DNA of 64,000 nucleotides from Promicromonospora sukumoe 327MFSha3.1 (GCF_000385135.1 NZ_ARQM01000010.1:682001-746000); one strand, 5' to 3'. Shown: positions 33,962 through 43,139, counted from the stretch's first letter. Notes: generated by a model from the sequence alone, not told the origin. Program-made: numbers and translations.

Positions 33962-34228
33962 GGGAGGACCTCCAGGGTCTCGGGGGTGGGGTGGTGGCGC
34001 AGGCACAGGAAGAAAGGCTGTCGGCGCCGGGGTGCTCGTCGCGGGACGTTCCGCGCGAACGCGCGAGTCTAGTCCCGTGGACCTGGGCGGCGCGGCATCT
34101 TTTCGGGACCGGGGATCTGGTCCGCGAGCTGGTCCGGAACCATATGTCCCTCGAGTCCGTTTCCACTGTCGCACCAACCTGCCCCACGGTACGGTCGGGT
34201 GCACCGCCCGGCCTATCGAGGAGCCTCA

Positions 34229-34585
34229 GTGTCGTCCGACGAGCTGCCCCAGGAGTTCCAGATCGACGTACCCGACGAGATGGAGACCGGCGTACCGGCC
34301 GACTTCGCCTCCGTCTGGCACACGCCGACGTCGTTCATCCTGGACTTCATCGCCGTGAAGCAGCCCCCGAGCCCGGTGGCCGACCCCGAGTCGGGTGAAG
34401 TCACCTCGATTACCGTGCCGGGCCGGGTGGTTTCCCGCGTGCGCATTCCCCCGCAGCAGGTGTTCGAGCTCGCGAAGGCGCTCACTATGCAGCTCGACGC
34501 GTGGGAGAAGGAAAGCGCACCGAACGTTCGCAATCCCGGTGTCGCAGAGGGCCCGGATGGCCCAAATCGGTCGTCGGAGAATTAA
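34229..34585 (+). CDS. DUF3467 domain protein
   Basis: 118-residue small soluble protein. PDEMETGVPADFASVWHTPT, FILDFIAVKQPP and RVRIPPQQVFELAKALTMQL are the DUF3467 landmarks; the function is unknown. GTG 34229 is chosen because GAGGAG lies 5 bp upstream; the longer frame to 34199 has no conserved residues. It is divergent from the HelR-like gene and stands alone. Confidence 0.8.
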   Translation: MSSDELPQEFQIDVPDEMETGVPADFASVWHTPTSFILDFIAVKQPPSPVADPESGEVTSITVPGRVVSRVRIPPQQVFELAKALTMQLDAWEKESAPNVRNPGVAEGPDGPNRSSEN

Positions 34586-34603
34586 ATCTGGTGAAAATTT
34601 TAC

Positions 34604-34619
34604 TTGGACGTATGTCCAA
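34604..34619. promoter_or_regulatory. Palindrome TTGGAC-GTAT-GTCCAA in an AT-rich upstream region
   Basis: Perfect 6-bp arms within the most AT-rich intergenic stretch of the window (34586-34720), upstream of the STAS gene. A transcription-factor site is plausible; it could equally be part of the DUF3467 transcript end. Confidence 0.4.
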
Positions 34620-34853
34620 CTCGGTATCTATATGTCCGATCTGACCGGCAGACTTGTGCTAGTTTGCCCGTAGAAATACCGGGTTATACCATTGGGGTTC
34701 TTGAAATGTAACCCTTACTGGCTGTTCCACTTGCGATCTTCACGGATGTAGGCTGCCCGTGATCGCGACGAAGGCGTTGCAATCTCCCAGAGTTGCCCGG
34801 GGGGTCGGGCGACCCGTTCCGGCGGCCATGTCGGGGAGCAATGAACAGGGGCG

Positions 34854-35225
34854 ATGCAAGTGAGCAACACCGAATTCGACAACAGGGGGCGCACGGGCGG
34901 GATCATGTTCGAAGAACAGGCCCGCACGAGCGTCGTGAGCATGTGGGGAGAGATCGATGTCTCTTTGCGCGGTGAGTCGAGTGCTGCCATAGCCAACGCC
35001 CTCGAGCGGGCGAAGGCGGTCGTCATCGACACGTCCAAGGTGACCTTCATGGACTCGACAGGCGTCGCGTTCCTCATGCAGATGTACACCTACGGAACGC
35101 AGGACGGGCTGACCGTCTCGCTTCCGGAGCCGCCCGCGGTGGTCCGGAACGTCATCGAGATGCTCGGGGTCGACGCACTGTTCGCGCAGGCCGCGCACGG
35201 CGGCGGCGCCGCGCGGGAGGCCTGA
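34854..35225 (+). CDS. STAS domain protein, anti-sigma factor antagonist
   Basis: 123 residues, single STAS domain of the SpoIIAA/RsbV type. TSVVSMWGEIDVSLRGESSA is the first half and AVVIDTSKVTFMDSTGVAFL carries the DSTG loop with the phosphorylatable serine. Such proteins bind a cognate RsbW-like kinase when unphosphorylated and release a sigma factor. No kinase or sigma-B-type gene is next to it, so it is an orphan antagonist. ATG 34854 or GTG 34860 could be the start. The 268-bp AT-rich region upstream suggests elaborate promoter control. Confidence 0.82.
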   Translation: MQVSNTEFDNRGRTGGIMFEEQARTSVVSMWGEIDVSLRGESSAAIANALERAKAVVIDTSKVTFMDSTGVAFLMQMYTYGTQDGLTVSLPEPPAVVRNVIEMLGVDALFAQAAHGGGAAREA

Positions 35226-35243
35226 CCGGCCCTGGGAACGACT

Positions 35244-35267
35244 GCGCCCGGCCCGGAGGCCGGGCGC
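35244..35267. terminator. Hairpin between the STAS gene and ppgK
   Basis: GCGCCCGGCC (35244-35253) and GGCCGGGCGC (35258-35267) pair perfectly around CGGA. It lies in the convergent gap and serves either transcript. Confidence 0.7.
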
Positions 35268-35323
35268 GCTGCCGTGGCGTCCTTCGCTCAGCGCCCCGGC
35301 ACAGAGCCCGTCAGAGCCCTGGC

Positions 35324-36070
35324 TCAGCGCCCCGCGGCCAGGGCCGCCGCCCCGACGATGCCGGCCGCGTTGCGCAGCTGCGCCGGGACGATCGGCGCCC
35401 GCAGGTGCAGGTGCGGCAGGTACTTCTCGTGATGCTTGCTCACACCGCCGCCCACGACGATGAGGTCGGGGGAGAGCAGGTCCTCGACCACCCCGAAGTA
35501 GCGCTGCAGCCGCTCCGCCCAGTCCTCCCAGGACAGGTCCTCGCGCTCGCGCGCCGAGTCGGCCGCGCGCGACTCGGCGTCGTGCCCGTCGATCTCGAGG
35601 TGCCCCAGCTCGGTGTTCGGCACCAGCACGCCGTCCACCACGAGGGCCGAGCCGATGCCGGTGCCGAGCGTCGCGACCAGCACCACGCCGTCGGCGTCGC
35701 GGGCCGCGCCGTAGCGGACCTCGCCCACGCCCGCCGCGTCGGCGTCGTTCACCGCGACGACGTGGCGTCCCGTGGCTCGCTGCACGAGCCCCGGCAGGTC
35801 GACGCCGGTCCAGGACTGGTCGAGGTTGGCCATGGACCGCACCACGCCGTGCTGCATCGGGGCGGGGAAGGCGACGCCGATCGGGACGTCGTCGGGCAGG
35901 TGGTAGGTGTCGACGAGCTCCGCGAGCACGTCCGCCACGGCCTGCGGGGTGGACGGTTGCGGGGTCGGGATGCGGGTCCGCTTCTCCGCGTAGTCGCCGA
36001 CCGTGAGGTCGACGGGCGCACCCTTGATGCCCGAACCACCGATGTCTATGCCGAACGCCAGGTCGCTCAT
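35324..36070 (-). CDS. ppgK: Polyphosphate glucokinase
   Basis: 248-residue ROK-family kinase phosphorylating glucose with polyphosphate or ATP, a hallmark of actinobacteria. The phosphate-binding loop [36 protein letters not shown] with the catalytic Asp, [18 protein letters not shown] and LGHLEIDG are typical, as is the PpgK-specific [19 protein letters not shown]. Length matches known PpgK. It is divergent from the 61-residue ORF with a 14-bp gap. Confidence 0.93.
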   Translation of the reverse strand: MSDLAFGIDIGGSGIKGAPVDLTVGDYAEKRTRIPTPQPSTPQAVADVLAELVDTYHLPDDVPIGVAFPAPMQHGVVRSMANLDQSWTGVDLPGLVQRATGRHVVAVNDADAAGVGEVRYGAARDADGVVLVATLGTGIGSALVVDGVLVPNTELGHLEIDGHDAESRAADSAREREDLSWEDWAERLQRYFGVVEDLLSPDLIVVGGGVSKHHEKYLPHLHLRAPIVPAQLRNAAGIVGAAALAAGR

Positions 36071-36084
36071 GTCAGGATCGTCTC

Positions 36085-36270
36085 ATGAGCACCGACGAGC
36101 AGTACTGGTACAACACCGAGACCAAGGCGGTCGAGGTGGGTCGCCGTTCGGCCTGGTCGCACCTCATGGGCCCGTACAGCACCCGCGCCGAGGCCGAGCG
36201 AGCGCTGGAGAGCGCGAAGTCGCGCAACGAGTCCTGGGAGCAGGACGACAAGGAGTGGCGCGACAAGTAA
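36085..36270 (+). CDS. Small SPOR-like conserved protein
   Basis: 61 residues: YWYNTETKAVEVGRRSAWSH and LMGPYSTRAEAERALESAKS. The GPYSTRAEAERAL pattern is shared with SPOR-like repeats and with a family of short actinobacterial proteins found next to glucokinase or methionine aminopeptidase genes. Hydrophilic, no signal peptide, so a cytosolic role is likely; function unknown. It starts 14 bp from the divergent ppgK start. Confidence 0.75.
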   Translation: MSTDEQYWYNTETKAVEVGRRSAWSHLMGPYSTRAEAERALESAKSRNESWEQDDKEWRDK

Positions 36271-36276
36271 CACCCG

Positions 36277-36324
36277 ACGTGTCAGACGTACAGGTCACCC
36301 GGGTGATCTGTACGTCTGACACGT
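36277..36324. terminator. Long palindrome, family A, convergent gap upstream of the panB 3' end
   Basis: 48 bp with 24-bp arms matching at 23 of 24 positions (ACGTGTCAGACGTACAG at the left). It starts 6 bp after the 61-residue gene and ends 3 bp before the panB stop. The nif3-downstream palindrome at 4507-4550 shares 39 of 44 core bases. Confidence 0.8.
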
Positions 36325-36327
36325 GTG

Positions 36328-37158
36328 CTACTTCTCGAAGGAGTGCGCCTCGTCAGGGAACGAGGCGTCCTTGACCTCGGACACGTAGTCCTCCGCGGCC
36401 TGCTGCAGCGCCGCGCCGAGCTCGGCGTAGCGGCGGGCGAACCGCGGCGACCAGTCGGTCATCCCGGCCATGTCCGTCCACACCAGCACCTGGCCGTCGC
36501 AGTGCGGCCCCGCGCCGATGCCGATGGTCGGGATGCGCACGATCTCGGTGATCCGCGCGGCGACGTCGGTGGGCACCATCTCCAGGACGACGGCGACGGC
36601 GCCTGCCTCCTCGACGGCCTTCGCGTCGTCGGCCAGCCGCTCGACGGCGTCGTCGCCGCGGCCCTGCACGCGGGGACCGCCCAGCAGGTTCTCCGACTGC
36701 GGCGTGTAGCCGAGGTGCGCGACGACGGGGATGCCGGCGTCGGTCAGCGCACGGATCTGCGGGGCCGAGCGGACGCCGCCCTCCAGCTTCACGGCGTCGG
36801 CGCCGGTCTCCTTGAAGATCCGCACAGAGGTCTCCAGGGCTTGCTGCGGCCCGGCCTCGTAGGAGCCGAACGGCAGGTCGATCACGACGAAGGCGCGCTT
36901 GGTGGCGCGGGCCACGGCGCGCGCGGCGGGGATCATGTCGTCGACCGTCACGGGGATCGTCGTGCTGTGCCCGTGCATGACGTTCCCGATGGAGTCACCC
37001 ACGAGCAGGATGTCCATGCCGGCCGCGTCGAAGATCGCGGCGGTCACCGCGTCGTACGCGGTGAGCATCGCGAGCTTCTCACCCTTGGCCTTGGCCTCGG
37101 CCAGGTGATGCACGCGGACCCGCTTGGGACCCTGAGTGGGTGAGGTGTGGGCGGACAT
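36328..37158 (-). CDS. panB: 3-methyl-2-oxobutanoate hydroxymethyltransferase
   Basis: 276-residue enzyme adding a hydroxymethyl group from methylene-tetrahydrofolate to ketoisovalerate, the first step to pantothenate and CoA. Characteristic segments are MLTAYDAVTAAIFDAAGMDI, LLVGDSIGNVMHGHSTTIPV, AVKLEGG, IPVVAHLGYTPQSENLLGG and IPTIGIGAGPHCDGQVLVWT. ATG 37158 has an ideal AGGAGG-type site 5 bp upstream. panC and panD are not in the window. The position beside glnA2 and glnE matches the mycobacterial order (Rv2225-Rv2221c). Confidence 0.95.
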   Translation of the reverse strand: MSAHTSPTQGPKRVRVHHLAEAKAKGEKLAMLTAYDAVTAAIFDAAGMDILLVGDSIGNVMHGHSTTIPVTVDDMIPAARAVARATKRAFVVIDLPFGSYEAGPQQALETSVRIFKETGADAVKLEGGVRSAPQIRALTDAGIPVVAHLGYTPQSENLLGGPRVQGRGDDAVERLADDAKAVEEAGAVAVVLEMVPTDVAARITEIVRIPTIGIGAGPHCDGQVLVWTDMAGMTDWSPRFARRYAELGAALQQAAEDYVSEVKDASFPDEAHSFEK

Positions 37159-37232
37159 GGTCCTCCTGTGGTTCGAACGAGCCTCGGTGCCGCTGGAAAG
37201 CCTACGACCGGTCGTCCATGCTCGGTACACGC

Positions 37233-37245
37233 ACCTGTAACAGGT
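37233..37245. promoter_or_regulatory. Palindrome ACCTGT-A-ACAGGT upstream of glnA2
   Basis: Perfect 6-bp arms around one base, 18 bp before the glnA2 start and followed by a -10-like TTTAGT. It is in the panB-glnA2 divergent gap. It does not match a GlnR box, so its regulator is unknown. Confidence 0.35.
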
Positions 37246-37263
37246 TTAGTGCAAGATGGGCCC

Positions 37264-38598
37264 ATGGACAGGCAGCAGGAGTTCGTGCTCCGCACGGTCG
37301 AGGAGCGCGACATCCGCTTCATCCGGCTTTGGTTCACCGATGTGCTCGGCGTGCTGAAGTCGGTAGCAGTGGCACCCGCGGAGCTCGAGTCGGCGTTCAG
37401 CGAGGGCATCGGCTTCGACGGCAGCGCCATCGAGGGGCTCACCCGGGTGTTCGAGGCCGACATGGTCGCCAAGCCCGACCCGACCACCTTCCAGGTGCTC
37501 CCGTGGCGCGGCGAGCGGCACGGTACCGGCCGCATGTTCTGCGACATCCTGACGCCGGACGGGGAGCCGTCGCTGGCGGACTCGCGCAACGTGCTCAAGC
37601 GCACCCTCGCCAAGGCGAGCGACCGCGGGTTCACCTTCTACACGCACCCCGAGGTCGAGTTCTACCTGTTCAACCAGCTCACCAAGGCCGACCCGAAGCT
37701 GGAGCCGGTCGACCAGGGCGGGTACTTCGACCACCTGGCCCGGGGATCGACGCACGACTTCCGCCGTGCCGCGATCACGATGCTCGAGTCCATGGGTATC
37801 TCGGTCGAGTTCTCGCACCACGAGGCCGGCCCCGGCCAGAACGAGATCGACCTGCGGTACGCCGACGCGCTGACCACCGCGGACAACCTCATGACGTTCC
37901 GCACCGTGGTCAAGGAGGTGGCGCTCGAGCAGGGCGTCTTCGCCTCCTTCATGCCCAAGCCGCTGGCCGACCAGCCCGGTTCCGGCATGCACACCCACGT
38001 GTCGCTGTTCGAGGACGACCGCAACGCGTTCTACGAGCCCGGCGCCCAGTTCGAGCTGTCCAAGACGGCGCGCCAGTTCATCGCGGGCCTCATGGTGCAC
38101 GCGGGTGAGATCACCGCCGTCACCAACCAGTACGTCAACAGCTACAAGCGGCTCTGGGGCGGGCAGGAGGCCCCGAGCTACGTGAGCTGGGGGCACAACA
38201 ACCGCTCCGCGCTGGTCCGCGTGCCCATGTACAAGCCTGGCAAGGGCAACTCGGCGCGCATCGAGTACCGCGCGCTGGACTCGGCCGCCAACCCGTACCT
38301 GGCGTTCGCCGTCATCCTCGCCGCGGGCCTCAAGGGCATCGAGGAGGGCTACGACCTCCTGGACCACACCGAGGACGACGTCTGGGAGCTCACCCCGGCC
38401 GAGCGCCGCGCGCTGGGCATCGCGCCCCTGCCGCGCGACCTCGACGAGGCCATCCAGTTCATGGAGAAGTCCGAGCTCGTGGCCGAGACCCTCGGCGAGC
38501 ACGTCTTCGACTACTTCCTGCGCAACAAGCGCGAGGAGTGGGAGGCGTACAGCGCCCAGGTCACGCCCTTCGAGCTCAAGCGGTTCCTGCAGCTCTGA
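37264..38598 (+). CDS. glnA2: Glutamine synthetase-family protein GlnA2
   Basis: 444-residue type I glutamine-synthetase-like ligase. Catalytic landmarks include EGIGFDGSAIEGLTRVFEAD, EVEFYLFNQL, EAGPGQNEIDLRYADAL, SGMHTHVSLFED and NRSALVRVPMYK. At the position where GlnA carries its adenylylated tyrosine (LYELP) it has DDVWELTPAERR: the tyrosine is a tryptophan, so it should escape GlnE control. Gene order panB, glnA2, glnE equals Rv2225-Rv2221c of M. tuberculosis. Some actinobacterial GlnA2 paralogues are described as gamma-glutamylpolyamine synthetases or minor GS; which applies here is unknown. Confidence 0.92.
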   Translation: MDRQQEFVLRTVEERDIRFIRLWFTDVLGVLKSVAVAPAELESAFSEGIGFDGSAIEGLTRVFEADMVAKPDPTTFQVLPWRGERHGTGRMFCDILTPDGEPSLADSRNVLKRTLAKASDRGFTFYTHPEVEFYLFNQLTKADPKLEPVDQGGYFDHLARGSTHDFRRAAITMLESMGISVEFSHHEAGPGQNEIDLRYADALTTADNLMTFRTVVKEVALEQGVFASFMPKPLADQPGSGMHTHVSLFEDDRNAFYEPGAQFELSKTARQFIAGLMVHAGEITAVTNQYVNSYKRLWGGQEAPSYVSWGHNNRSALVRVPMYKPGKGNSARIEYRALDSAANPYLAFAVILAAGLKGIEEGYDLLDHTEDDVWELTPAERRALGIAPLPRDLDEAIQFMEKSELVAETLGEHVFDYFLRNKREEWEAYSAQVTPFELKRFLQL

Positions 38599-38650
38599 CC
38601 TCGGGAACCAGGGGGTGCTGCACGCCCCGCCCGCGTCGTAGGGTCGGGGG

Positions 38651-41600
38651 GTGCAGAGCCGCCGACCCGAGACCCTCACGACCCATCTGATCCGGGCCGG
38701 GTTCGCCGACCTCACCCGGTCCGCCTCGCTCTGGCGGGACCCCGACCTGGTCGCCGTCCTGGACGTCCGGCCCCCGGGCAACGGCGGCGCGGACCGCGCC
38801 GCCGGGCCCGACCGCGGCGCGGTCGTCCTGGAGCCGGGCGACGTCGCGCTGCTGCGCTCGCTCGCCGGCGTCGCCGACCCCGACCTCGCCCTGCTCCAGC
38901 TCGTCCGCCTCGCGGCGGCCGCCCCGGACCGGCTCCGCGCGGTCCTGGCGGCGAACGGCGAGATCCAGGAGGCGGAGCGCGCCTCCTCGGACGACCGCGG
39001 CTCCTCGGACGACGACGAGGGCGGCGACGACGCCGCCCGGCCCCGCCCGACCGTCCGAGACCGGCTGCTGCGCGTGCTGGGCGCGTCGTCGGCGCTCGGC
39101 GACGAGCTGGTGCGGCACCCCGCGCTGCTCGACCTGATCCGCGAACGCACCCCGGGCACCGGCGTCCCCGCCGAGGCGGTCCGCGCCGAGCTGCTGCGCG
39201 CCGTCGACGCCGACCCGGAGTCCGCCGAGCCGGTCGCGGGGACGCACGTCGCCGCCGGGTCGGGCGCTTCCGGGCCTGGCGGTTCCACGCCCGGCGGAAC
39301 CCTGCCCGGCGGGACCGACCCGGGTGAGAGCACCTCGCCGTCGTACACGGACCGCCTGCGCCGCGCCTACCGGGCCCGGCTGCTGCGGATCGCCGCGACC
39401 GACGTGACCGCGCCCGAGCCGACCGCCGTGCTGCCCGCCGTCGCCTCGGCGCTCGCGGACCTCGCCGCGGCCGCGCTGGAGGGCGCGCTGGCCGTCGCGC
39501 GATCCGAGGAGGAGGACCACGCCGCCGGCGTCCGGCTGGCGGTGCTCGGCATGGGCAAGACCGGCGGCCGCGAGCTGAACTACATCTCGGACGTCGACGT
39601 CATCTACGTGGCCGAGCCGGGCGTGCTGCCGGACGGCACACCGGCCCGCGACGAGGACGACGCCCTGCGAGTCGCGACCCGGCTGGCCGGGCGGCTCGCC
39701 CAGGTGTGCTCGGGCGCCTCGGCGGAGCCGGCGCTGTGGCAGGTGGACGCGGCGCTGCGGCCCGAGGGCAAGCAGGGCCCGCTCGTGCGCACGCTGGCCA
39801 GCCACGTCGCGTACTACGAGCGGTGGGCCGTGACCTGGGAGTTCCAGGCACTGCTCAAGGCGCGGCCCGTGGCGGGCGACCTGGCGCTGGGGGAGGCGTA
39901 CACCGCCGCCGTCGGGCCGCTGGTGTGGCAGGCCGTGGAGCGGCCGAACTTCGTCGAGGACGCGCGCGCCATGCGCAAGCGCGTCGAGGACAACGTGCCC
40001 GTGGCCGAGGCGGACCGGCAGATCAAGCTCGGCAAGGGTGGCCTGCGCGACGTCGAGTTCACGGTGCAGCTGCTGCAGCTCGTGCACGGCCGGGCGGACG
40101 AGGACATCCGTTCGCGGACCACGCTCGACGCCCTCGCGGCCCTGTCGAAGGGCGGCTACGTGGGGCGCGAGCACGCGCGCCGGATGGGGGAGTGCTACCG
40201 GTTCCTGCGCGCGCTGGAGCACCGGGTCCAGCTCTTCCGGCTGCGCCGCACCCACCTCATGCCGACCGCCGAGGCGGAGCTGCGCCGGCTGGCCCGAGGG
40301 CTGGGCTACGGCGGTGCGGACGACCTGGTCAAGACCTGGCGGTCGGTGAAACGCGAGGTGCGCGACCTGCACGAGGCCGTCTACTACCGGCCGCTGCTGC
40401 CGGCCACCGCGCTGCTGTCCACGAGCGAGGCGTCGCTCGCGCCGCGGGCGGCCATGGCCCGGTTCGCGGCGATCGGCTACCGCGACCCGGCGGGCGCGAT
40501 GCGCCACGTCCAGGCCCTGACCGACGGCGTCTCGCGGCGCGCGGCGATCCAGCGGCAGCTCCTACCGGTGCTGCTGGGCTGGTTCGCCGAGGGCGCCGAC
40601 CCGGACGAGGGCCTGCTCGCGTTCCGCAAGCTGTCGGACACGCTGGGCTCCACGCACTGGTACCTGCGGCTGCTGCGCGACTCCGCGGAGGCGGCGTCCC
40701 GGCTGGCGCAGGTGCTGTCCTCGTCGCGGTACCTCGCCGACGCGATCGGCAGGTCCCCGGAGTCGGTGCGCTGGCTCGCGCAGTCCGACTCGCTGGCGCC
40801 GCGCGGGGCGCAGCGGCTGGCCTCGGAGGCCGACGCGCTGCTCGGCCGCGCCCAGGAGGTCGACAACGCGACGATCGCGCTGCGTGCGCTCCGGCGGCGT
40901 GAGCTGGCCCGCACCGGCGTGGCCGAGGTGCTGGGCGAGCTCGGACCCGTCGATGCCGCCAAGGCGATCTCGGACGCCGCCGACGTCGTCCTGGCGGGCG
41001 GGCTGCGCATCGCCGAGCACGAGGCGCGCGCCGAACGGAAGGTCGCGCGCGGCGACGAGCCCGCGCGGCTGCTCATCGTCGCGATGGGCCGGCTCGGTGG
41101 CCAGGAGATGGGCTACGGCTCGGACGCCGACATCATGTTCGTCTACGAGGCGGTGGGCGGCGCCGCCGACAAGGAGGCCAACGACTACGCCCTGGCCGTG
41201 GCCAAGGGGATGCGGCGCATCCTGACGGCCGTCGGGCCGGAGCCGGGCCTGCCCGTGGACGCCGACCTCCGCCCCGAAGGCCGCAACGGTCCGCTGGTGC
41301 GGTCGTTCGAGTCGTACGTCGAGTACTACGGCCGCTGGTCCTCGCCCTGGGAGGCGCAGGCGCTGCTGCGCGCGCGGGCCCTGTCGGGCACGCTCAGCGT
41401 GGTCGCGGCCGGCGGCCCCGGCGAGGGCGCCGTGGCGGCGTCGCTGCCCGACGACGGGAGCGCGCCCGCCGACGCCGGCGGCGAGCTGGACCTCGGGCCC
41501 GGCGCCGAGGGCGGCCGGTCGCTGGGGGCCAGGTTCACCGAGCTGATCGACCCGCTGCGGTACCCGGAGGACGGGCCCGACGCGTCGGTGCTGCGGGAGG

Positions 41601-42058
41601 TGCGGCGCATCAAGGCGCGCGTCGAGTCGGAGCGCCTGCCCCGCGGGGCGGACCCGGCGCGGCACCTCAAGCTGGGCCGCGGCGGGGTGTCCGACGTCGA
41701 GTGGACCGTGCAGCTGCTGCAGCTCCAGCATGCGTTCGAGGTGCCGGGCCTGCGCACCACCGGCACCATCTCGGCCCTGGAGGCGGCCCGGGAGGCCGGC
41801 CTGCTTGCCGACGACGACGCCGACGTGCTGCGGGAGGCCTGGGTGCTGGCGTCGCGGCTGCGGTCGGCGATCGTGCTGTGGTCCGGTCGCACCACGGGAT
41901 CGGGCGTCGACATGCTGCCGCACGACAGCCACGCCCTGACCGGCATCGCGCGCCTGCTCGGCGACGTCGGCACCGGGCCGGAGCTGGAGGAGCTGTACCT
42001 GCGGGTGGCGCGGCGGGCCCGCGCGGTGATGGAGCGGGTGTTCTACGGGGCGGAGTGA
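38651..42058 (+). CDS. glnE: Glutamine synthetase adenylyltransferase/deadenylyltransferase
   Basis: 1135-residue bifunctional enzyme adding and removing AMP on the GlnA tyrosine in response to nitrogen state. Two nucleotidyltransferase domains are visible: GKTGGRELNYISDVDVIYV (about residue 300) and GRLGGQEMGYGSDADIMFV (about 815), each with the SDxD metal motif; each is followed by a helical region with LKLGRGGVSDVEWTVQLLQL or its equivalent. It is longer than E. coli GlnE because of a Ser/Asp-rich insertion near residue 115 and a Gly-rich one near 200. GTG start at 38651. It lies 52 bp after glnA2; the target glnA is 8 kb away on the other strand. Confidence 0.95.
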   Translation: MQSRRPETLTTHLIRAGFADLTRSASLWRDPDLVAVLDVRPPGNGGADRAAGPDRGAVVLEPGDVALLRSLAGVADPDLALLQLVRLAAAAPDRLRAVLAANGEIQEAERASSDDRGSSDDDEGGDDAARPRPTVRDRLLRVLGASSALGDELVRHPALLDLIRERTPGTGVPAEAVRAELLRAVDADPESAEPVAGTHVAAGSGASGPGGSTPGGTLPGGTDPGESTSPSYTDRLRRAYRARLLRIAATDVTAPEPTAVLPAVASALADLAAAALEGALAVARSEEEDHAAGVRLAVLGMGKTGGRELNYISDVDVIYVAEPGVLPDGTPARDEDDALRVATRLAGRLAQVCSGASAEPALWQVDAALRPEGKQGPLVRTLASHVAYYERWAVTWEFQALLKARPVAGDLALGEAYTAAVGPLVWQAVERPNFVEDARAMRKRVEDNVPVAEADRQIKLGKGGLRDVEFTVQLLQLVHGRADEDIRSRTTLDALAALSKGGYVGREHARRMGECYRFLRALEHRVQLFRLRRTHLMPTAEAELRRLARGLGYGGADDLVKTWRSVKREVRDLHEAVYYRPLLPATALLSTSEASLAPRAAMARFAAIGYRDPAGAMRHVQALTDGVSRRAAIQRQLLPVLLGWFAEGADPDEGLLAFRKLSDTLGSTHWYLRLLRDSAEAASRLAQVLSSSRYLADAIGRSPESVRWLAQSDSLAPRGAQRLASEADALLGRAQEVDNATIALRALRRRELARTGVAEVLGELGPVDAAKAISDAADVVLAGGLRIAEHEARAERKVARGDEPARLLIVAMGRLGGQEMGYGSDADIMFVYEAVGGAADKEANDYALAVAKGMRRILTAVGPEPGLPVDADLRPEGRNGPLVRSFESYVEYYGRWSSPWEAQALLRARALSGTLSVVAAGGPGEGAVAASLPDDGSAPADAGGELDLGPGAEGGRSLGARFTELIDPLRYPEDGPDASVLREVRRIKARVESERLPRGADPARHLKLGRGGVSDVEWTVQLLQLQHAFEVPGLRTTGTISALEAAREAGLLADDDADVLREAWVLASRLRSAIVLWSGRTTGSGVDMLPHDSHALTGIARLLGDVGTGPELEELYLRVARRARAVMERVFYGAE

Positions 42059-42110
42059 GCTGCTGTTCGGTGGCCCGGCGGCTGCCGCTGCCGGACCGCC
42101 GACCGGGCGG

Positions 42111-42173
42111 CGTTGACCACAGCAGTTGCTGCCACGGGACGGCCTGGAGTGGCAGCAACTGCTGTGGTCAACG
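42111..42173. terminator. Long palindrome, family B (GCAGTTGCTGCCA), after glnE
   Basis: Two perfect 24-bp arms (42111-42134 and 42150-42173) around a 15-base loop. It begins 52 bp after the glnE stop, without a T-run. The arm core recurs at 45890-45942 and, degenerate, at 49581-49641. Confidence 0.8.
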
Positions 42174-42227
42174 CCTGCCGTCGGGAAAAGTCGGGACTCG
42201 CGGCGCGGGCGTCGTTACCGTCGGGGC

Positions 42228-43139
42228 GTGACCGCTGCCGTTCCGTTCCGTCCCCTGCCGGCCGAGCTCGACGACGTCCGGTACGAGCTCGGGCCCGACT
42301 CCCGACGTCGCCCCGACGTGCCGCCGGGCGAGACCGTCGAGCTGCGGCTGACCGACAGCGCCGTCTACCCCGGCACGACCCGCACCGTGTGGATCCACGT
42401 GCCCGCCGCCCACGACCCGGCCGACCCTGCCGATCCGGACCCTGCCCGCCCCGCCGGCCTCCTCCTGTTCCAGGACGGCTGGTGGTACCTCGACCCCGAC
42501 GGCGACGTCCGCGGCGGCATCGTGCTGGACAACCTGGTGCACGACGGCGCGATCCCGCCGACCATCGGCGTCTTCGTGGACCCGGGGATCTTCCCGGACC
42601 GACCGGACCCCGTCGAGCGCAAGAACCGCAACACCGAGTACGACGCCGCCGACGACCGCTACGCCACGTTCCTGCTGACCGAGGTGATCCCCGAGGTCCG
42701 CCGTCGGTACGCCGTCACCGACGACCCCGACCGCTGGGGCATCGTGGGCGGCAGCAGCGGCGGGAACTGCGCGTTCACCGCGGCGTGGCACCGCCCCGAC
42801 CGGTTCCGCCGTGTGGTCGGCTTCCTGTCCAGCTTCGCCCAGATGCCGGGCGGCAACCCCTACCCGTCCGAGCTGGCCGCCGAGCCCCGCAAGCCGCTGC
42901 GGATCTTCCTCCAGGCCGGGCACCGGGACCTCGGCTGGGACCGGCCCGAACGCAACTGGCTCGCCGAGAACCTCCGGGTCGGTGCGGCGCTCGCGGAGGC
43001 CGGCTACGACTTCCGGCTCGTGCTGGGCGACGGCGGCCACAACCCGAACCACGCCGGCGTGCTGCTGCCCGACGCGCTCCGCTGGGCCTGGCGGGACGCG
43101 GCGCCGGCTGCCCCGACCACCGAAGGAGCGCACCGATGA
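42228..43139 (+). CDS. Alpha/beta hydrolase, putative esterase (Fes-like)
   Basis: 303 residues, esterase D / enterochelin esterase-like hydrolase fold. RTVWIHVPAA opens the fold, LLLFQDGWWYLDPDG supplies the oxyanion strand, the nucleophile Ser is in WGIVGGSSGGNCAFTAAWH (GxSxG variant GSSGG) and the catalytic His in LGDGGHNPNHAGVLLPDAL. No signal peptide, so cytosolic. GTG 42228 gives a normal N-terminus. Its stop overlaps the start of the next gene (ATGA). The substrate may be a siderophore or other ester; no siderophore genes are nearby. Confidence 0.85.
   Translation: MTAAVPFRPLPAELDDVRYELGPDSRRRPDVPPGETVELRLTDSAVYPGTTRTVWIHVPAAHDPADPADPDPARPAGLLLFQDGWWYLDPDGDVRGGIVLDNLVHDGAIPPTIGVFVDPGIFPDRPDPVERKNRNTEYDAADDRYATFLLTEVIPEVRRRYAVTDDPDRWGIVGGSSGGNCAFTAAWHRPDRFRRVVGFLSSFAQMPGGNPYPSELAAEPRKPLRIFLQAGHRDLGWDRPERNWLAENLRVGAALAEAGYDFRLVLGDGGHNPNHAGVLLPDALRWAWRDAAPAAPTTEGAHR

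Noticed and set aside
34048-34060. GTTCCGCGCGAAC upstream of the HelR-like gene as a LexA (SOS) box.
   Set aside because: Actinobacterial LexA sites are GAAC-N4-GTTC; the half-sites here are in the opposite arrangement with a 5-base spacer.
30882-34187. Very long open frame (about 1100 residues) on the minus strand opposite in phase to the oxidoreductase and HelR-like genes.
   Set aside because: Arg/Gly/Ala-rich shadow translation typical of high-GC DNA; no conserved domain, and it overlaps two well-supported genes in another frame.
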